Shown piece after piece: positions 24,824 through 33,198 of a stretch of 64,000 nt of DNA. A program made the translations under genes and the position numbers. The stretch lies in NCBI GenBank assembly GCA_963652495.1, contig CAVJTU010000002.1, positions 30,408 to 94,407 on the forward strand, in the 5' to 3' direction. The notes below the pieces were generated by a model. It was not told the origin of the DNA, ran no database searches, and saw only the letters and a program-made list of their open reading frames with translations. The DNA comes from Anthropogastromicrobium sp963652495. GTDB taxonomy: Bacteria > Bacillota > Clostridia > Lachnospirales > Lachnospiraceae. Numbering within the stretch: position 1 is the stretch's first letter; every line of letters starts with the position of its first letter.

Positions 24824-24852
24824 ATTGTAACGAAAGTGGAGGGGAAAGTCAA
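24824..24852 (-). promoter_or_regulatory. Promoter of tyrA
   Basis: On the minus strand, TTGACT (24852-24847) and TACAAT (24829-24824) are separated by 17 bases. It lies in the 338-base divergent gap between tyrA and the EF-G2 gene, which holds two back-to-back promoters and no gene. Confidence 0.7.
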
Positions 24853-24982
24853 GCTTTTTCACTTTAAAGCGCGAAATACATTGCCATTTGGGTCACAGTT
24901 CACAGGGGATCATCGAACCGCCGTCGTAAAACAACTTGCCCGTGAGTGATAACGAAAACATCTATAAAAGTGCAAAAAATAG

Positions 24983-25011
24983 TTGCAATTATTTGAAATA
25001 TTTTATATAAT
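24983..25011 (+). promoter_or_regulatory. Promoter of the EF-G2 gene
   Basis: TTGCAA at 24983-24988 and TATAAT at 25006-25011 with a 17-base spacer, about 95 bases ahead of the start codon. Confidence 0.75.
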
Positions 25012-25104
25012 ATCCCTATCAGATTCCGAGAGGTCTCAAAATTGTATATTGCAAAAGGGACAAAAGAAACCTGGAAAGAAAAGAAAGATTGGAGGACGTG
25101 ACTT

Positions 25105-27183
25105 ATGAAGGTTTATGAAACTGGGAACATCCGCAACGTTGTCGTAATGGGACATGGCGGATGTGGTAAGACAACACTTGTTGAGGCTATTGCCTATCAG
25201 ACCGGCATTACAGCTAGGATGGGAAAGGTGACGGACAAAAATACCATCAGCGATTATGATAAGGAAGAGCAGAAGCGTCAGTTTTCCATTTCGACCAGCG
25301 TAGTTCCGGTCGAGTTCGAGGACATTAAGATTAATTTCTTAGACACACCTGGATATTTTGACTTCGTAGGAGAAGTAGAGGAGGCATGCCATGCAGCGGG
25401 TGCTGCTGTTATCGTGATTAACGGCAAATCCGGCGTAGAGGTTGGTACATTAAAGGCATGGGAGCTTTGCGAGAAGTATAAGCTGCCGAGATTGTTTTTT
25501 GTAACGGGCATGGATGATGATCAGGCGAGCTACCGTAAGATCGTTCTTGAGTTAAACGATCGTTTTGGACGTAAGGTAGCACCGTTCCATGTGCCGATCC
25601 GTGAGAATGAAAAGTTCGTCGGATTCGTCAATGTTGTAAAGATGAAGGGCCGCCGTTTTATCAATGATACAAGCGAATATGAGGAGTGCGATATCCCGGA
25701 TTATCTGGATAAGCACTTAAACATCAGCCGTGATGCACTTGTTGAGGCCGTTGCTGATACAAGCGAGGAGCTGATGGAGCGTTACTTTGCAGGAGAAGAA
25801 TTTACCTATGAGGAAGTTTCCACTGCACTGAGAACCCACGTTATGGACTGTCAGATTGTTCCGGTATTGGTTGGATCCGGTGTTCACAATCAGGGTACCA
25901 GCATGCTGATGAATGTAATTAAGAAGTACTTCCCATCACCGGAATATACCGTAAACCACGGAAAAGAAACCTCCACAGGAGAACTTGTTATGGTTAAGTG
26001 CGATCAGAATAAGCATCTGTCTGCAAAGGTATTCAAGACTGTAGTTGATCCGTTTATCGGAAAGTATTCCCTGATTAAGGTCGTAACCGGTACACTGGAG
26101 GCTGGAGACAGCATTTATAATGTAAATAAGGGGACAGAGGATCGTGCGTCCAAGCTGTATCTGATGCGCGGCAAGGAAACCATCGAGGTTCCGGAACTCC
26201 ACGCAGGCGATATCGGCGCACTTGCCAAGATCGAAAAGATCTCCACAGGCGACACTATTTCCACAAAGGGTGCAACCCTTGTTTACGATGGACCGCAGTT
26301 AAGCAAGCCATATACATGCAAGGCATACCGTGCAAAGAACAAGTCGGATGAAGATAAGATCAATGGCGCACTCGCACGTATGGTAGAGGAAGATCAGACC
26401 CTTCGTCTTGAGAATGATGTAGAGAATCATCAGACACTAATCTACGGCATCGGTGATCAGCAGCTTGATGTTGCAGCAAGCCGCATTTTGAACCGTTATA
26501 AGGTTGAGATTGAGCTGTATCGTCCGAAGGTAGCATACCGTGAGACACTTAGAAAGAAAGTTCAGGTACAGGGCAAGTACAAGAAGCAGACCGGCGGCAG
26601 CGGTCAGTATGGCGATGTACATATGATCTTTGAGCCGTCAGGTGATCTGGATACGCCATATATCTTCGAGGAAAAGGTAGTCGGCGGTGCCGTTCCGAAG
26701 AACTACTTCCCGGCAGTTGAAAAGGGTATTCAGGAGTCTGTATTAAAGGGTACGCTTGCAGGTTATCCGGTAGTCGGCTTAAAGGCAACACTTGTTGACG
26801 GTTCCTATCATCCGGTAGATTCCTCCGAGCTTGCATTCAAGATGGCTGCTATCCTTGCTTATAAGAAAGGATTCGCAGAGGCAAATCCTACGATCTTAGA
26901 GCCAATCGCATCCGTTTCCATCACGGTACCGGATGATCTTGTGGGTGATGTTATGGGCGATCTGAATAAGCGCCGCGGCAGAGTACTTGGTATGGATCAC
27001 GTAGCAGGCGGAAAACAGATGGTGACAGCAGATGTGCCGGCGGCAGAGATGTATGGTTATTCAACAGATCTTCGAGCAATGTCCGGCGGTATGGGTGAGT
27101 TCTCCTATGAGTTTGCAAGATATGAGCAGGCTCCGCAGGATGTTCAGAAGAAGATTATTGAGGCAGCCGAGAAGGACGACTAA
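25105..27183 (+). CDS. Elongation factor G paralogue (EF-G2 type)
   Basis: 692 residues with the full EF-G layout: G domain, domain II, domains III-V. Departures from canonical EF-G show it is a paralogue: the P-loop is GHGGCGKTTL instead of AHIDAGKTT, and switch II reads DTPGYFDF, so the His that promotes GTP hydrolysis in DTPGHVDF is Tyr. The NKxD guanine motif is also changed (TGMDDD). Such EF-G2 proteins are common in Firmicutes; their role is not settled and ribosome-dependent GTPase activity may be weak. The gene is alone between its promoter and a strong terminator. Ribosome site GGAGG at about 25091. Confidence 0.9.
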   Translation: MKVYETGNIRNVVVMGHGGCGKTTLVEAIAYQTGITARMGKVTDKNTISDYDKEEQKRQFSISTSVVPVEFEDIKINFLDTPGYFDFVGEVEEACHAAGAAVIVINGKSGVEVGTLKAWELCEKYKLPRLFFVTGMDDDQASYRKIVLELNDRFGRKVAPFHVPIRENEKFVGFVNVVKMKGRRFINDTSEYEECDIPDYLDKHLNISRDALVEAVADTSEELMERYFAGEEFTYEEVSTALRTHVMDCQIVPVLVGSGVHNQGTSMLMNVIKKYFPSPEYTVNHGKETSTGELVMVKCDQNKHLSAKVFKTVVDPFIGKYSLIKVVTGTLEAGDSIYNVNKGTEDRASKLYLMRGKETIEVPELHAGDIGALAKIEKISTGDTISTKGATLVYDGPQLSKPYTCKAYRAKNKSDEDKINGALARMVEEDQTLRLENDVENHQTLIYGIGDQQLDVAASRILNRYKVEIELYRPKVAYRETLRKKVQVQGKYKKQTGGSGQYGDVHMIFEPSGDLDTPYIFEEKVVGGAVPKNYFPAVEKGIQESVLKGTLAGYPVVGLKATLVDGSYHPVDSSELAFKMAAILAYKKGFAEANPTILEPIASVSITVPDDLVGDVMGDLNKRRGRVLGMDHVAGGKQMVTADVPAAEMYGYSTDLRAMSGGMGEFSYEFARYEQAPQDVQKKIIEAAEKDD

Positions 27184-27209
27184 AAGTAATCAATTATATA
27201 AAAGGAAAG

Positions 27210-27234
27210 AGGGGGGTTGACAAGCCCCCTTTTT
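27210..27234 (+). terminator. Terminator after the EF-G2 gene
   Basis: AGGGGG pairs with CCCCCT around a short loop, followed by TTTTC. Confidence 0.8.
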
Positions 27235-27240
27235 CTATGG

Positions 27241-27346
27241 TATTGTTACAAAGATTGAGGGCAAAGTAGGCATCTGCTTTGAAGTAGAGTGGTACCGAGA
27301 AGTCTTTTCGTCTCTATAGAAAGAGAGAGAAAGGGCTCTTTTTTTC
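27241..27346 (+). promoter_or_regulatory. T-box-like leader of leuS, apparently very short
   Basis: The T-box core GAGTGGTACCGAGA (about 27286-27300) is followed by the pairing CGTCTCT, as in antiterminators, and then by AAAGAG and CTCTTT arms with a run of T, as in the competing terminator. Upstream lies only a small CAAAG/CTTTG hairpin containing AGTA on its 5' side and GAA just after it, rather than a full Stem I. A CTT that could read as a leucine specifier precedes the GAA. Uncharged tRNA-Leu would favour antitermination. The core is clear; the short Stem I is inference. Confidence 0.6.
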
Positions 27347-27375
27347 CCGGAAAAGAAGCCCGGAAAGGAAACACA

Positions 27376-29781
27376 ATGAACAAGAATTACGATCCAAAAG
27401 AAATTGAATCTAAGTGGCAGAAAGTCTGGATGGATGAGAAGGCTTTTGCTGCAACTGATGATTACACAAAGCCAAAGTACTATGCGCTGGTTGAGTTCCC
27501 ATATCCGTCAGGACAGGGACTCCATGTAGGCCATCCGCGTCCGTATACTGCACTTGATATCGTTGCCAGAAAGAGAAGATTACAGGGATATAACGTATTG
27601 TATCCGATGGGTTGGGATGCATTTGGTCTTCCGACTGAGAATTATGCGATCAAGAATCACATCCATCCGAAGATCGTTACCCATAATAATGTAGCCCGTT
27701 TCAAGAATCAGCTTCAGTCCTTAGGATATTCCTTTGACTGGGACAGAGAGATCAATACAACGGATCCGAATTACTATCACTGGACACAGTGGATCTTCTT
27801 AAAGCTGTACAAGGAAGGTCTGGCATACAAGTCTGAGATGCCGGTTAACTGGTGTACCTCATGTAAGGTAGGTCTGGCAAATGAGGAGGTTGTAAACGGC
27901 GTTTGTGAGCGCTGCGGCAGCCCGGTTGTTCGTAAAATGAAGAGCCAGTGGATGTTAAAGATCACCGAGTACGCAGATAAGCTGATCGACGGTCTGGACA
28001 GCGTAGACTATGTAGAGAAGGTAAAGGTTTCCCAGAGAAACTGGATCGGCCGTTCCAACGGTGCCGAGGTTGATTTTGCAATCGCTGGCACAGAGGATAA
28101 GCTTCGTATCTACACCACCCGTCCGGATACCTTATTCGGTGTTACGTATATGGTTGTTTCACCGGAGCATCCGTATCTGGATAAGTATAAGGATCAGATT
28201 TCTAACTGGGATGAGATCATTGCATATCGTGAGGCAGCTGCAAAGAAGTCTGACTTCGAGCGTTCCGAGCTGGCAAAGGATAAGACTGGTGTTGAGATCA
28301 AGGGCTTAAAGGCAGTCAATCCGGTAAATGGCAAGGAGATTCCGGTATGGGTTTCTGATTACGTATTGATGAGCTACGGTACCGGTGCAATCATGGCTGT
28401 TCCGGCTCACGATGAGAGAGACTGGGAATTTGCCAAGAAGTTCAACCTTCCGATCATCGAGGTTGTAGCAGGCGGAGACGTTCAAAATGCTGCATTTACT
28501 GATGTTCAGACCGGTAAGCTTGTGAATTCCGGATTCCTTGACGGACTGGAAGTAGCCGATGCAAAGAAGAAGATCATCGAGTACCTGGAAGAGAAGAAGA
28601 TCGGTACGCCGAAGAAGAATTATAAGTTAAGAGACTGGGTATTCTCCAGACAGCGCTATTGGGGTGAGCCGATCCCGATCGTAAAGTGTGAAAAGTGCGG
28701 TTTCGTTCCGCTGTCTGAGGATGATCTGCCGCTGGAGCTGCCGGATGTCGAGAGCTACATGCCGACCGACAATGGTGAGTCTCCGCTGGCTGCTATGACC
28801 GACTGGGTAAATACCACTTGCCCATGCTGCGGCGGTCCGGCAAAGAGAGAGACGGATACCATGCCTCAGTGGGCTGGTTCCTCCTGGTATTTCCTTCGTT
28901 ATACCGATCCGCACAATAACGATGCACTGGCAAGCAAGGAGGCTTTAAAGTACTGGCTTCCGGTTGACTGGTACAATGGCGGTATGGAGCATACCACTCT
29001 GCATCTTCTGTATTCCCGTTTCTGGCATCGTTTCCTGTATGATCAGGGCGTTGTTCCGTGTCCGGAACCATATCAGAAGAGAACGTCTCACGGTATGATT
29101 CTTGGTGAGAATGGTGAGAAGATGTCCAAATCACGTGGAAATGTCATCAACCCGGATGATATCGTGAACGAGTTTGGTGCGGATACCCTGCGTACCTATG
29201 AGATGTTCATCGGTGCATTCGAGTTGGCAGCCAGCTGGAGCAATGAGGGTGTTAAGGGCTGCCGCCGTTTCTTGGAGCGTGTATGGAAGTTACAGGATAT
29301 GCTGACCGATGAGGACGGCTTCTCTAAGGACATGGAGACGAAGATGCATCAGACGATGAAGAAGGTATCTTCTGACTTTGAGACCTTAAAGTACAATACC
29401 GCAATCGCAGCGATGATGGCCCTGTTAAATGACTTCTACAAGAAGGGCAGCATCACAAAGGGCGAGTTAAAGACTTTCCTGATTTTGTTAAATCCGGTTG
29501 CACCTCATATCACAGAGGAAATGTGGGCAGATTGTAACTTTGGCGGACGTCTGTATCAGCAGAGCTGGCCGGAGTACGATGAAGACAAGACAATTGAGAA
29601 CACTGTTGAGATCGCCGTTCAGATCAACGGAAAGACCAAGGGTACGGTTTCCATCGCAAGAGATTGCGACAAGGAGACTGCAATCGCAGCAGGAAAAGAA
29701 GTAATCAAAGATAAGCTGACCGGAAACGTCATCAAAGAGATCTATGTTCCGGGAAGAATTATCAACATCGTTATGAAATGA
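27376..29781 (+). CDS. leuS: Leucyl-tRNA synthetase
   Basis: 801 residues. Start at the ATG 27376 (MNKNYDPKEIE...), which has GGAAAGGA 6-8 bases upstream; the longer frame would begin inside the T-box leader. Class I marks: the HIGH motif appears as HVGHPRPY and the second signature as KMSKSRGN. The CP1 editing domain with YTTRPDTLFG and a zinc-type CSKxC/CxxC pair region (CTSCKVG...CERCGS) are present. It charges tRNA-Leu in the cytoplasm. The stop codon overlaps the first base pairs of a palindromic repeat. Confidence 0.97.
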   Translation: MNKNYDPKEIESKWQKVWMDEKAFAATDDYTKPKYYALVEFPYPSGQGLHVGHPRPYTALDIVARKRRLQGYNVLYPMGWDAFGLPTENYAIKNHIHPKIVTHNNVARFKNQLQSLGYSFDWDREINTTDPNYYHWTQWIFLKLYKEGLAYKSEMPVNWCTSCKVGLANEEVVNGVCERCGSPVVRKMKSQWMLKITEYADKLIDGLDSVDYVEKVKVSQRNWIGRSNGAEVDFAIAGTEDKLRIYTTRPDTLFGVTYMVVSPEHPYLDKYKDQISNWDEIIAYREAAAKKSDFERSELAKDKTGVEIKGLKAVNPVNGKEIPVWVSDYVLMSYGTGAIMAVPAHDERDWEFAKKFNLPIIEVVAGGDVQNAAFTDVQTGKLVNSGFLDGLEVADAKKKIIEYLEEKKIGTPKKNYKLRDWVFSRQRYWGEPIPIVKCEKCGFVPLSEDDLPLELPDVESYMPTDNGESPLAAMTDWVNTTCPCCGGPAKRETDTMPQWAGSSWYFLRYTDPHNNDALASKEALKYWLPVDWYNGGMEHTTLHLLYSRFWHRFLYDQGVVPCPEPYQKRTSHGMILGENGEKMSKSRGNVINPDDIVNEFGADTLRTYEMFIGAFELAASWSNEGVKGCRRFLERVWKLQDMLTDEDGFSKDMETKMHQTMKKVSSDFETLKYNTAIAAMMALLNDFYKKGSITKGELKTFLILLNPVAPHITEEMWADCNFGGRLYQQSWPEYDEDKTIENTVEIAVQINGKTKGTVSIARDCDKETAIAAGKEVIKDKLTGNVIKEIYVPGRIINIVMK

Positions 29782-29937
29782 TACCAGCGTCAAAAGGTCA
29801 GAAAGCCGATGCAAGCTTGCTTGCAAGAGGATTTTTGACCTCTTGACCCGTCAAAAATATGAGCAAGATTACGAATGTTTTTGAAGATTGCGAGAGCGCA
29901 AAGCACGTAGCAATCTGGTATCAAAGGGCAACATCAT
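29778..29937 (+). repeat. Long copy of the ATGATACCAG...CAACATCAT repeat
   Basis: 160 bases, beginning within the leuS stop region (ATGATACCAG) and ending CAACATCAT. The inner part GGTCAGAAAGCCGATGCAAG is shared with 31784 and, inverted, with 59787-59859. Confidence 0.85.
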
Positions 29938-29952
29938 GAAAAGGAACTGTTT

Positions 29953-30005
29953 AAGCCGCAGCAGATGTCGCAGAGTGCGGCAAAGCTGCGGCTTTGGCAT
30001 TTTTT
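29953..30005 (+). terminator. Terminator or attenuator just ahead of the M28 peptidase gene
   Basis: Perfect 10-bp stem AAGCCGCAGC with GCTGCGGCTT (29953-29962, 29985-29994) and then TTTTTT. It ends leuS transcription and lies only 20 bases before the next start codon. Confidence 0.75.
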
Positions 30006-30026
30006 AACACGGAAAAGAGGTTCGCT

Positions 30027-31787
30027 ATGAAGATTTGCAAAAAGATAAAAGCAGCTGTGATGGCACTATGTCTGACAATCGGTATGTGTGCAGTTTCACT
30101 TCCACAGACCGTTCATGCTGAGTATGGCGATAATGCATATGCTTTTATGTCGCAGCTGCAGTCCAATTATCCATATCGTCAGGTTAACTCCTCAAACGGC
30201 ATGTTGGCAGGCGCTGAGGAGTGGTTAAAGGCACAGATTGTTACGATGGGCTATGAATATATGGTGCAGCCGTTTACGAAAACCTCGTCGGACGGCGTAA
30301 CGCCATGCTACGGAGAAAACCTGATCTTTTCAAAGCAGGGAGCAAGTGACCGCGTGATCGTGATTGGCGCACATTATGATTGTGTCGAGCAGACCTTTGG
30401 TACTGATGACAATGCATCAGGCGTGGGTGTATTGTTGGAGCTTGCGAGCATCTACAGCACAAAGGAGTCTCCTTATACGCTTCGATTTATCCTTTTTTCG
30501 GCAGAAGAGCCGGGATGTCTTGGCAGTCAGTACTATGTAGAGAATCTTAGCGAAGAAGAGCGCGGCCGCATTGCATGTATGATTAATATTGATACAATTG
30601 CAGCGGGTGATAATATGTATCTCTATGGAGGTACCGTGGATGAAGGCGGAAGCATTGTTCAGGATTGGGCAGTTTATCAGGCACAGTCAGCAGCTGAGCT
30701 TTTAGGTCTGGACATGTCGTTCCATCCAGATGTCAACGACAGTTTTCCGACACCGACTAAGGCAACAGCAAGCGACCAGATGGCATTTGCAAGCGCAGGT
30801 ATTCCTTACATTTATTGTGAGGCATCGAACTGGAACGGTGAGCCTTACACAAACTTCTATGAGACGAGCAATTCAGCTGTTGCGGGTGGTGCCGTTATGC
30901 ACAAAGCAGAGTATGATAACCTGACATTCATTGAGAATACGTTTGGAACACGTGCATATGATCATCTTCAGGCGTATAGCAAGCTGCTCGACTATTTCAT
31001 TGAAAATATGAAGGAAGGCGAGTACACCGCAGGCTACACATTTGAGGATGTAAACACAAAGGCAACGACGACCGATTCTGTTTATTTCAGAGAAAGACCG
31101 ACACAGTACAGTCCGTCAATTGAGCTTCTTGATGCCAACACAGAAGTGACGGTTACGGGTTATCATGCGAGCTGGTGCCGTGTGGAGGTTGACGGTCAGG
31201 AGGGTTATATTAAGACAGACTACCTGACCATGGATGTCGATGCAAAGGGCAGTTTAGAGGAAGCATCATCGGAAGATGAGTCCGAAGCTGTTTCAGAGGC
31301 AGAATCGGAGAATGCTTCCGAAGCAGAATCCGAAACTGGCACGGCAGAGGAAGCATCTGCTGAAGATATTTCAGAGAATGAATCTTCAAAGAGTGAGGCA
31401 GCTTCTTCTGATGTAAGCTTGAGCGAAAATGAAAGTGAAACGGTTTCAAATTCAAGCACATCCAGCCAGAATATGTCAGATTCTCAGTCTGACAGTACAA
31501 ATGTGGTCACAAAAGTGCTTGACCAGCTCAAAAATGATCCATCCACACTTCGTATCGTTCTGATTGCAATAATTGTAATTATCGGCATCTGGCTGTGCGT
31601 ATTCATCGCTCTTCGCCGCAAAAAGAACGCGCAGGAAGATGAGACATCTGATGCGCCAACTGCAGCAGGAAAGCGGGCAAAGGATTCTGCTAGTGAAAGA
31701 TCGTCTGAGGGGGCATCCTCAGGAAGAGAGGATTCGGATCATGGCTTTGCAAATCCGGATAAGCATGAAAACGAAAACATGAAATGA
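30027..31787 (+). CDS. Secreted, membrane-anchored M28 family metallopeptidase with SH3 domain
   Basis: 586 residues from ATG 30027 (AAGAGG upstream). A signal peptide (residues 1-31, ending VHA-EY) is followed by an M28 aminopeptidase-like domain: GAHYDC supplies a zinc His and Asp, GTDDNASGVG the bridging Asp, SAEEPG the catalytic Glu pair and INIDTI a further Asp. A bacterial SH3 domain (about 350-405, RERPTQYSPSIELL...) should bind the cell wall. A long Ser/Glu-rich stalk, a membrane helix (LIAIIVIIGIWLCVFIAL, about 515-535) and a charged cytoplasmic tail follow. It probably trims peptides at the cell surface. The stop codon overlaps another copy of the palindromic repeat. Confidence 0.88.
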   Translation: MKICKKIKAAVMALCLTIGMCAVSLPQTVHAEYGDNAYAFMSQLQSNYPYRQVNSSNGMLAGAEEWLKAQIVTMGYEYMVQPFTKTSSDGVTPCYGENLIFSKQGASDRVIVIGAHYDCVEQTFGTDDNASGVGVLLELASIYSTKESPYTLRFILFSAEEPGCLGSQYYVENLSEEERGRIACMINIDTIAAGDNMYLYGGTVDEGGSIVQDWAVYQAQSAAELLGLDMSFHPDVNDSFPTPTKATASDQMAFASAGIPYIYCEASNWNGEPYTNFYETSNSAVAGGAVMHKAEYDNLTFIENTFGTRAYDHLQAYSKLLDYFIENMKEGEYTAGYTFEDVNTKATTTDSVYFRERPTQYSPSIELLDANTEVTVTGYHASWCRVEVDGQEGYIKTDYLTMDVDAKGSLEEASSEDESEAVSEAESENASEAESETGTAEEASAEDISENESSKSEAASSDVSLSENESETVSNSSTSSQNMSDSQSDSTNVVTKVLDQLKNDPSTLRIVLIAIIVIIGIWLCVFIALRRKKNAQEDETSDAPTAAGKRAKDSASERSSEGASSGREDSDHGFANPDKHENENMK

Positions 31788-31876
31788 TACCAGGGTCAAA
31801 AGGTCAGAAGACCGATGCAAGCTTGCTTGCGAGAGTGCAAAGCACGTAGCAATCTGGTATCAAAGGGTAACATCAT
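31784..31876 (+). repeat. Copy of the ATGATACCAG...CAACATCAT repeat (93 bp)
   Basis: Starts at the stop codon of the M28 gene exactly as the 29778 copy does at leuS. It lacks the central part of the longer copy and ends GTAACATCAT. Confidence 0.85.
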
Positions 31877-31932
31877 GAAATAAGGAAAGTGTGCGAAGAA
31901 TGTCTCATTGCAGGCAATCCGATACACACAGA

Positions 31933-31972
31933 AAAAAAGACAGGAATAGCAAGATGTGTTCCTGTCTTTTTT
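31933..31972. terminator. Bidirectional terminator
   Basis: Perfect 14-bp stem, AAAAAAGACAGGAA with TTCCTGTCTTTTTT (31933-31946, 31959-31972). It serves both the M28 gene and the convergent small genes at 32079-32682. Confidence 0.85.
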
Positions 31973-32000
31973 GCTTTGTAATGTTTCTGTTTTTCATGTT

Positions 32001-32055
32001 GAAGATTGCGAGAGTGTAAAGCATGTAGCAATCTGGTATCAAAGGGCAACATCAT
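32001..32055 (+). repeat. Partial copy (3' half) of the ATGATACCAG...CAACATCAT repeat
   Basis: Shares GAAGATTGCGAGAG, GTAGCAATCTGGTATC and AAGGGCAACATCAT with 29881-29937. Confidence 0.8.
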
Positions 32056-32078
32056 ATTGATGGAAAACATTCAATATA

Positions 32079-32375
32079 CTACAGAGTGGAGGAAGGTGGC
32101 TGTGCCTGTCTGCTTTGCTGCTTTGCGAGCATTTTAGACAACTGGCGAAGCAGCTCTGCTTTCTTTTTTTCTTTCGGGGAGAGATTTGCGGTCAGCTGGG
32201 CGACAAGGGAATCGGTTTCCTCATCGGTGAAATTTATATGTTTGCGTGCAATCTGGCGATTCATACCAAGCAAGAAAGAAAACAGCTCATTCTGATTTTT
32301 GCCGGCGGCTTCATGGAGCATCTGCTGGATAAATTGCATCTTTTCGGGAGATATATTGTCAAACGGTGTCGGCAT
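32079..32375 (-). CDS. Small hypothetical helical protein, 98 residues
   Basis: Start at ATG 32375, 10 bases after a strong AAGGAGGT; an in-frame GTG just upstream is too close to that site. It overlaps the end of the partner gene by 17 bases and is therefore coupled to it. The product is helical and charged (SPEKMQFIQQMLHEAAG..., SPKEKKKAELLRQLSKMLAKQQ) with no signal peptide or membrane helix. I do not recognise a family. Confidence 0.7.
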   Translation of the reverse strand: MPTPFDNISPEKMQFIQQMLHEAAGKNQNELFSFLLGMNRQIARKHINFTDEETDSLVAQLTANLSPKEKKKAELLRQLSKMLAKQQSRQAQPPSSTL

Positions 32376-32682
32376 CGTGCTTTGCACCTCCTTCCAATTC
32401 GTATTCGCGGTAAAGCCGTGCCATCTGAGAAAGATTTGTCACCATATCAAGCGTTTCTAACTCCCTTGGTGTGCAATATTCGCGGATGGATTGAGATAAA
32501 CCAGTAAGTGGATCCTGCCCACTCCTGCTGCACGCTTCAAGTGACTCTTCTTCCTCGTCAAGCCGGTGCATGGCCTGCTGAAGTTCAAACATGCGCACAC
32601 AGACGCGGCAGGCATCCCGAAGCGGTGAGTGCATGTACGGCAGCGAGGCCTTTAAAATCTGAATGTGGCGCTTTTGCGGCAT
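32359..32682 (-). CDS. Small hypothetical helical protein, 107 residues, partner of the preceding gene
   Basis: Begins MPQKRHIQILKASLP, with GAGGT 6 bases before the ATG. A conserved-looking core (MHSPLRDACRVCVRMFELQQAM) has two nearby Cys; the middle is acidic (DEEEESLEAC). It seems cytoplasmic. It forms a two-gene unit with the next gene, running against the genes on either side. Function unknown. Confidence 0.7.
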   Translation of the reverse strand: MPQKRHIQILKASLPYMHSPLRDACRVCVRMFELQQAMHRLDEEEESLEACSRSGQDPLTGLSQSIREYCTPRELETLDMVTNLSQMARLYREYELEGGAKHDADTV

Positions 32683-32827
32683 AAGGCACCTCTTGAATTT
32701 TTCATCTTCTTTAATGGAGTATATGCGGACAACATGTCTGATAGTACTACATAAGTTATAGTAAGCAGATGAGTAGCCATTCAGTATGACTTGAAGCGGT
32801 TATGCAGATGACAGTAAGGAGTATCGT

Positions 32828-33178
32828 ATGCTTATTATAGAAGGAAATGCAGTTTATGAGGTGGATTGTGAGTGCCTGCGTCGAAGATGGGGACGATACC
32901 AGACAATCTGCTGCGATGAAAAGTCGATTTCAAAGGAACAGGTTGCCGTGCAGACCGGAGGCGTGTGCAGGGAGCAGCTGTCATATACCGGAAAAGGTGT
33001 CACTGTTGCCATTCTGGATACCGGATTGTACCCACATCCTGATTTGAAGGATCGCATCGCTGGATGGTATGATGCAGTCGAAGGTGCAGCTAAACCTGCA
33101 GACCCGAACGGACATGGAACACAGGAAGGAGGAAATGGGTGTTGCTTTTTTTGCAAAACTGTGCTATTCTGCCTATAA
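32828..33178 (+). pseudogene. Subtilase (S8) peptidase gene, truncated after the catalytic His
   Basis: The protein starts like a cytoplasmic-type subtilase. It has the catalytic Asp in AILDTGLYPHPD (about residues 61-72) and the His in NGHGT (about 94-98). Right after NGHGT, where HVAGI should follow, the sequence changes to QEGGNGCC and stops; the Ser part is missing. At the break (about 33121) a strong AAGGAGG site starts a 23-codon frame (33135-33206) that overlaps the next gene. A deletion that removed the rest of the protease and the start of a neighbouring gene explains this best. Confidence 0.8.
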
Positions 33179-33198
33179 CAGATGCCTACAAAAGGTAA

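Noticed and set aside
24767..25104. A small gene in the tyrA/EF-G2 gap (an 86-codon frame overlaps from 24689)
   Set aside because: The frame starts within tyrA on the other strand and crosses the tyrA promoter; no ribosome site.
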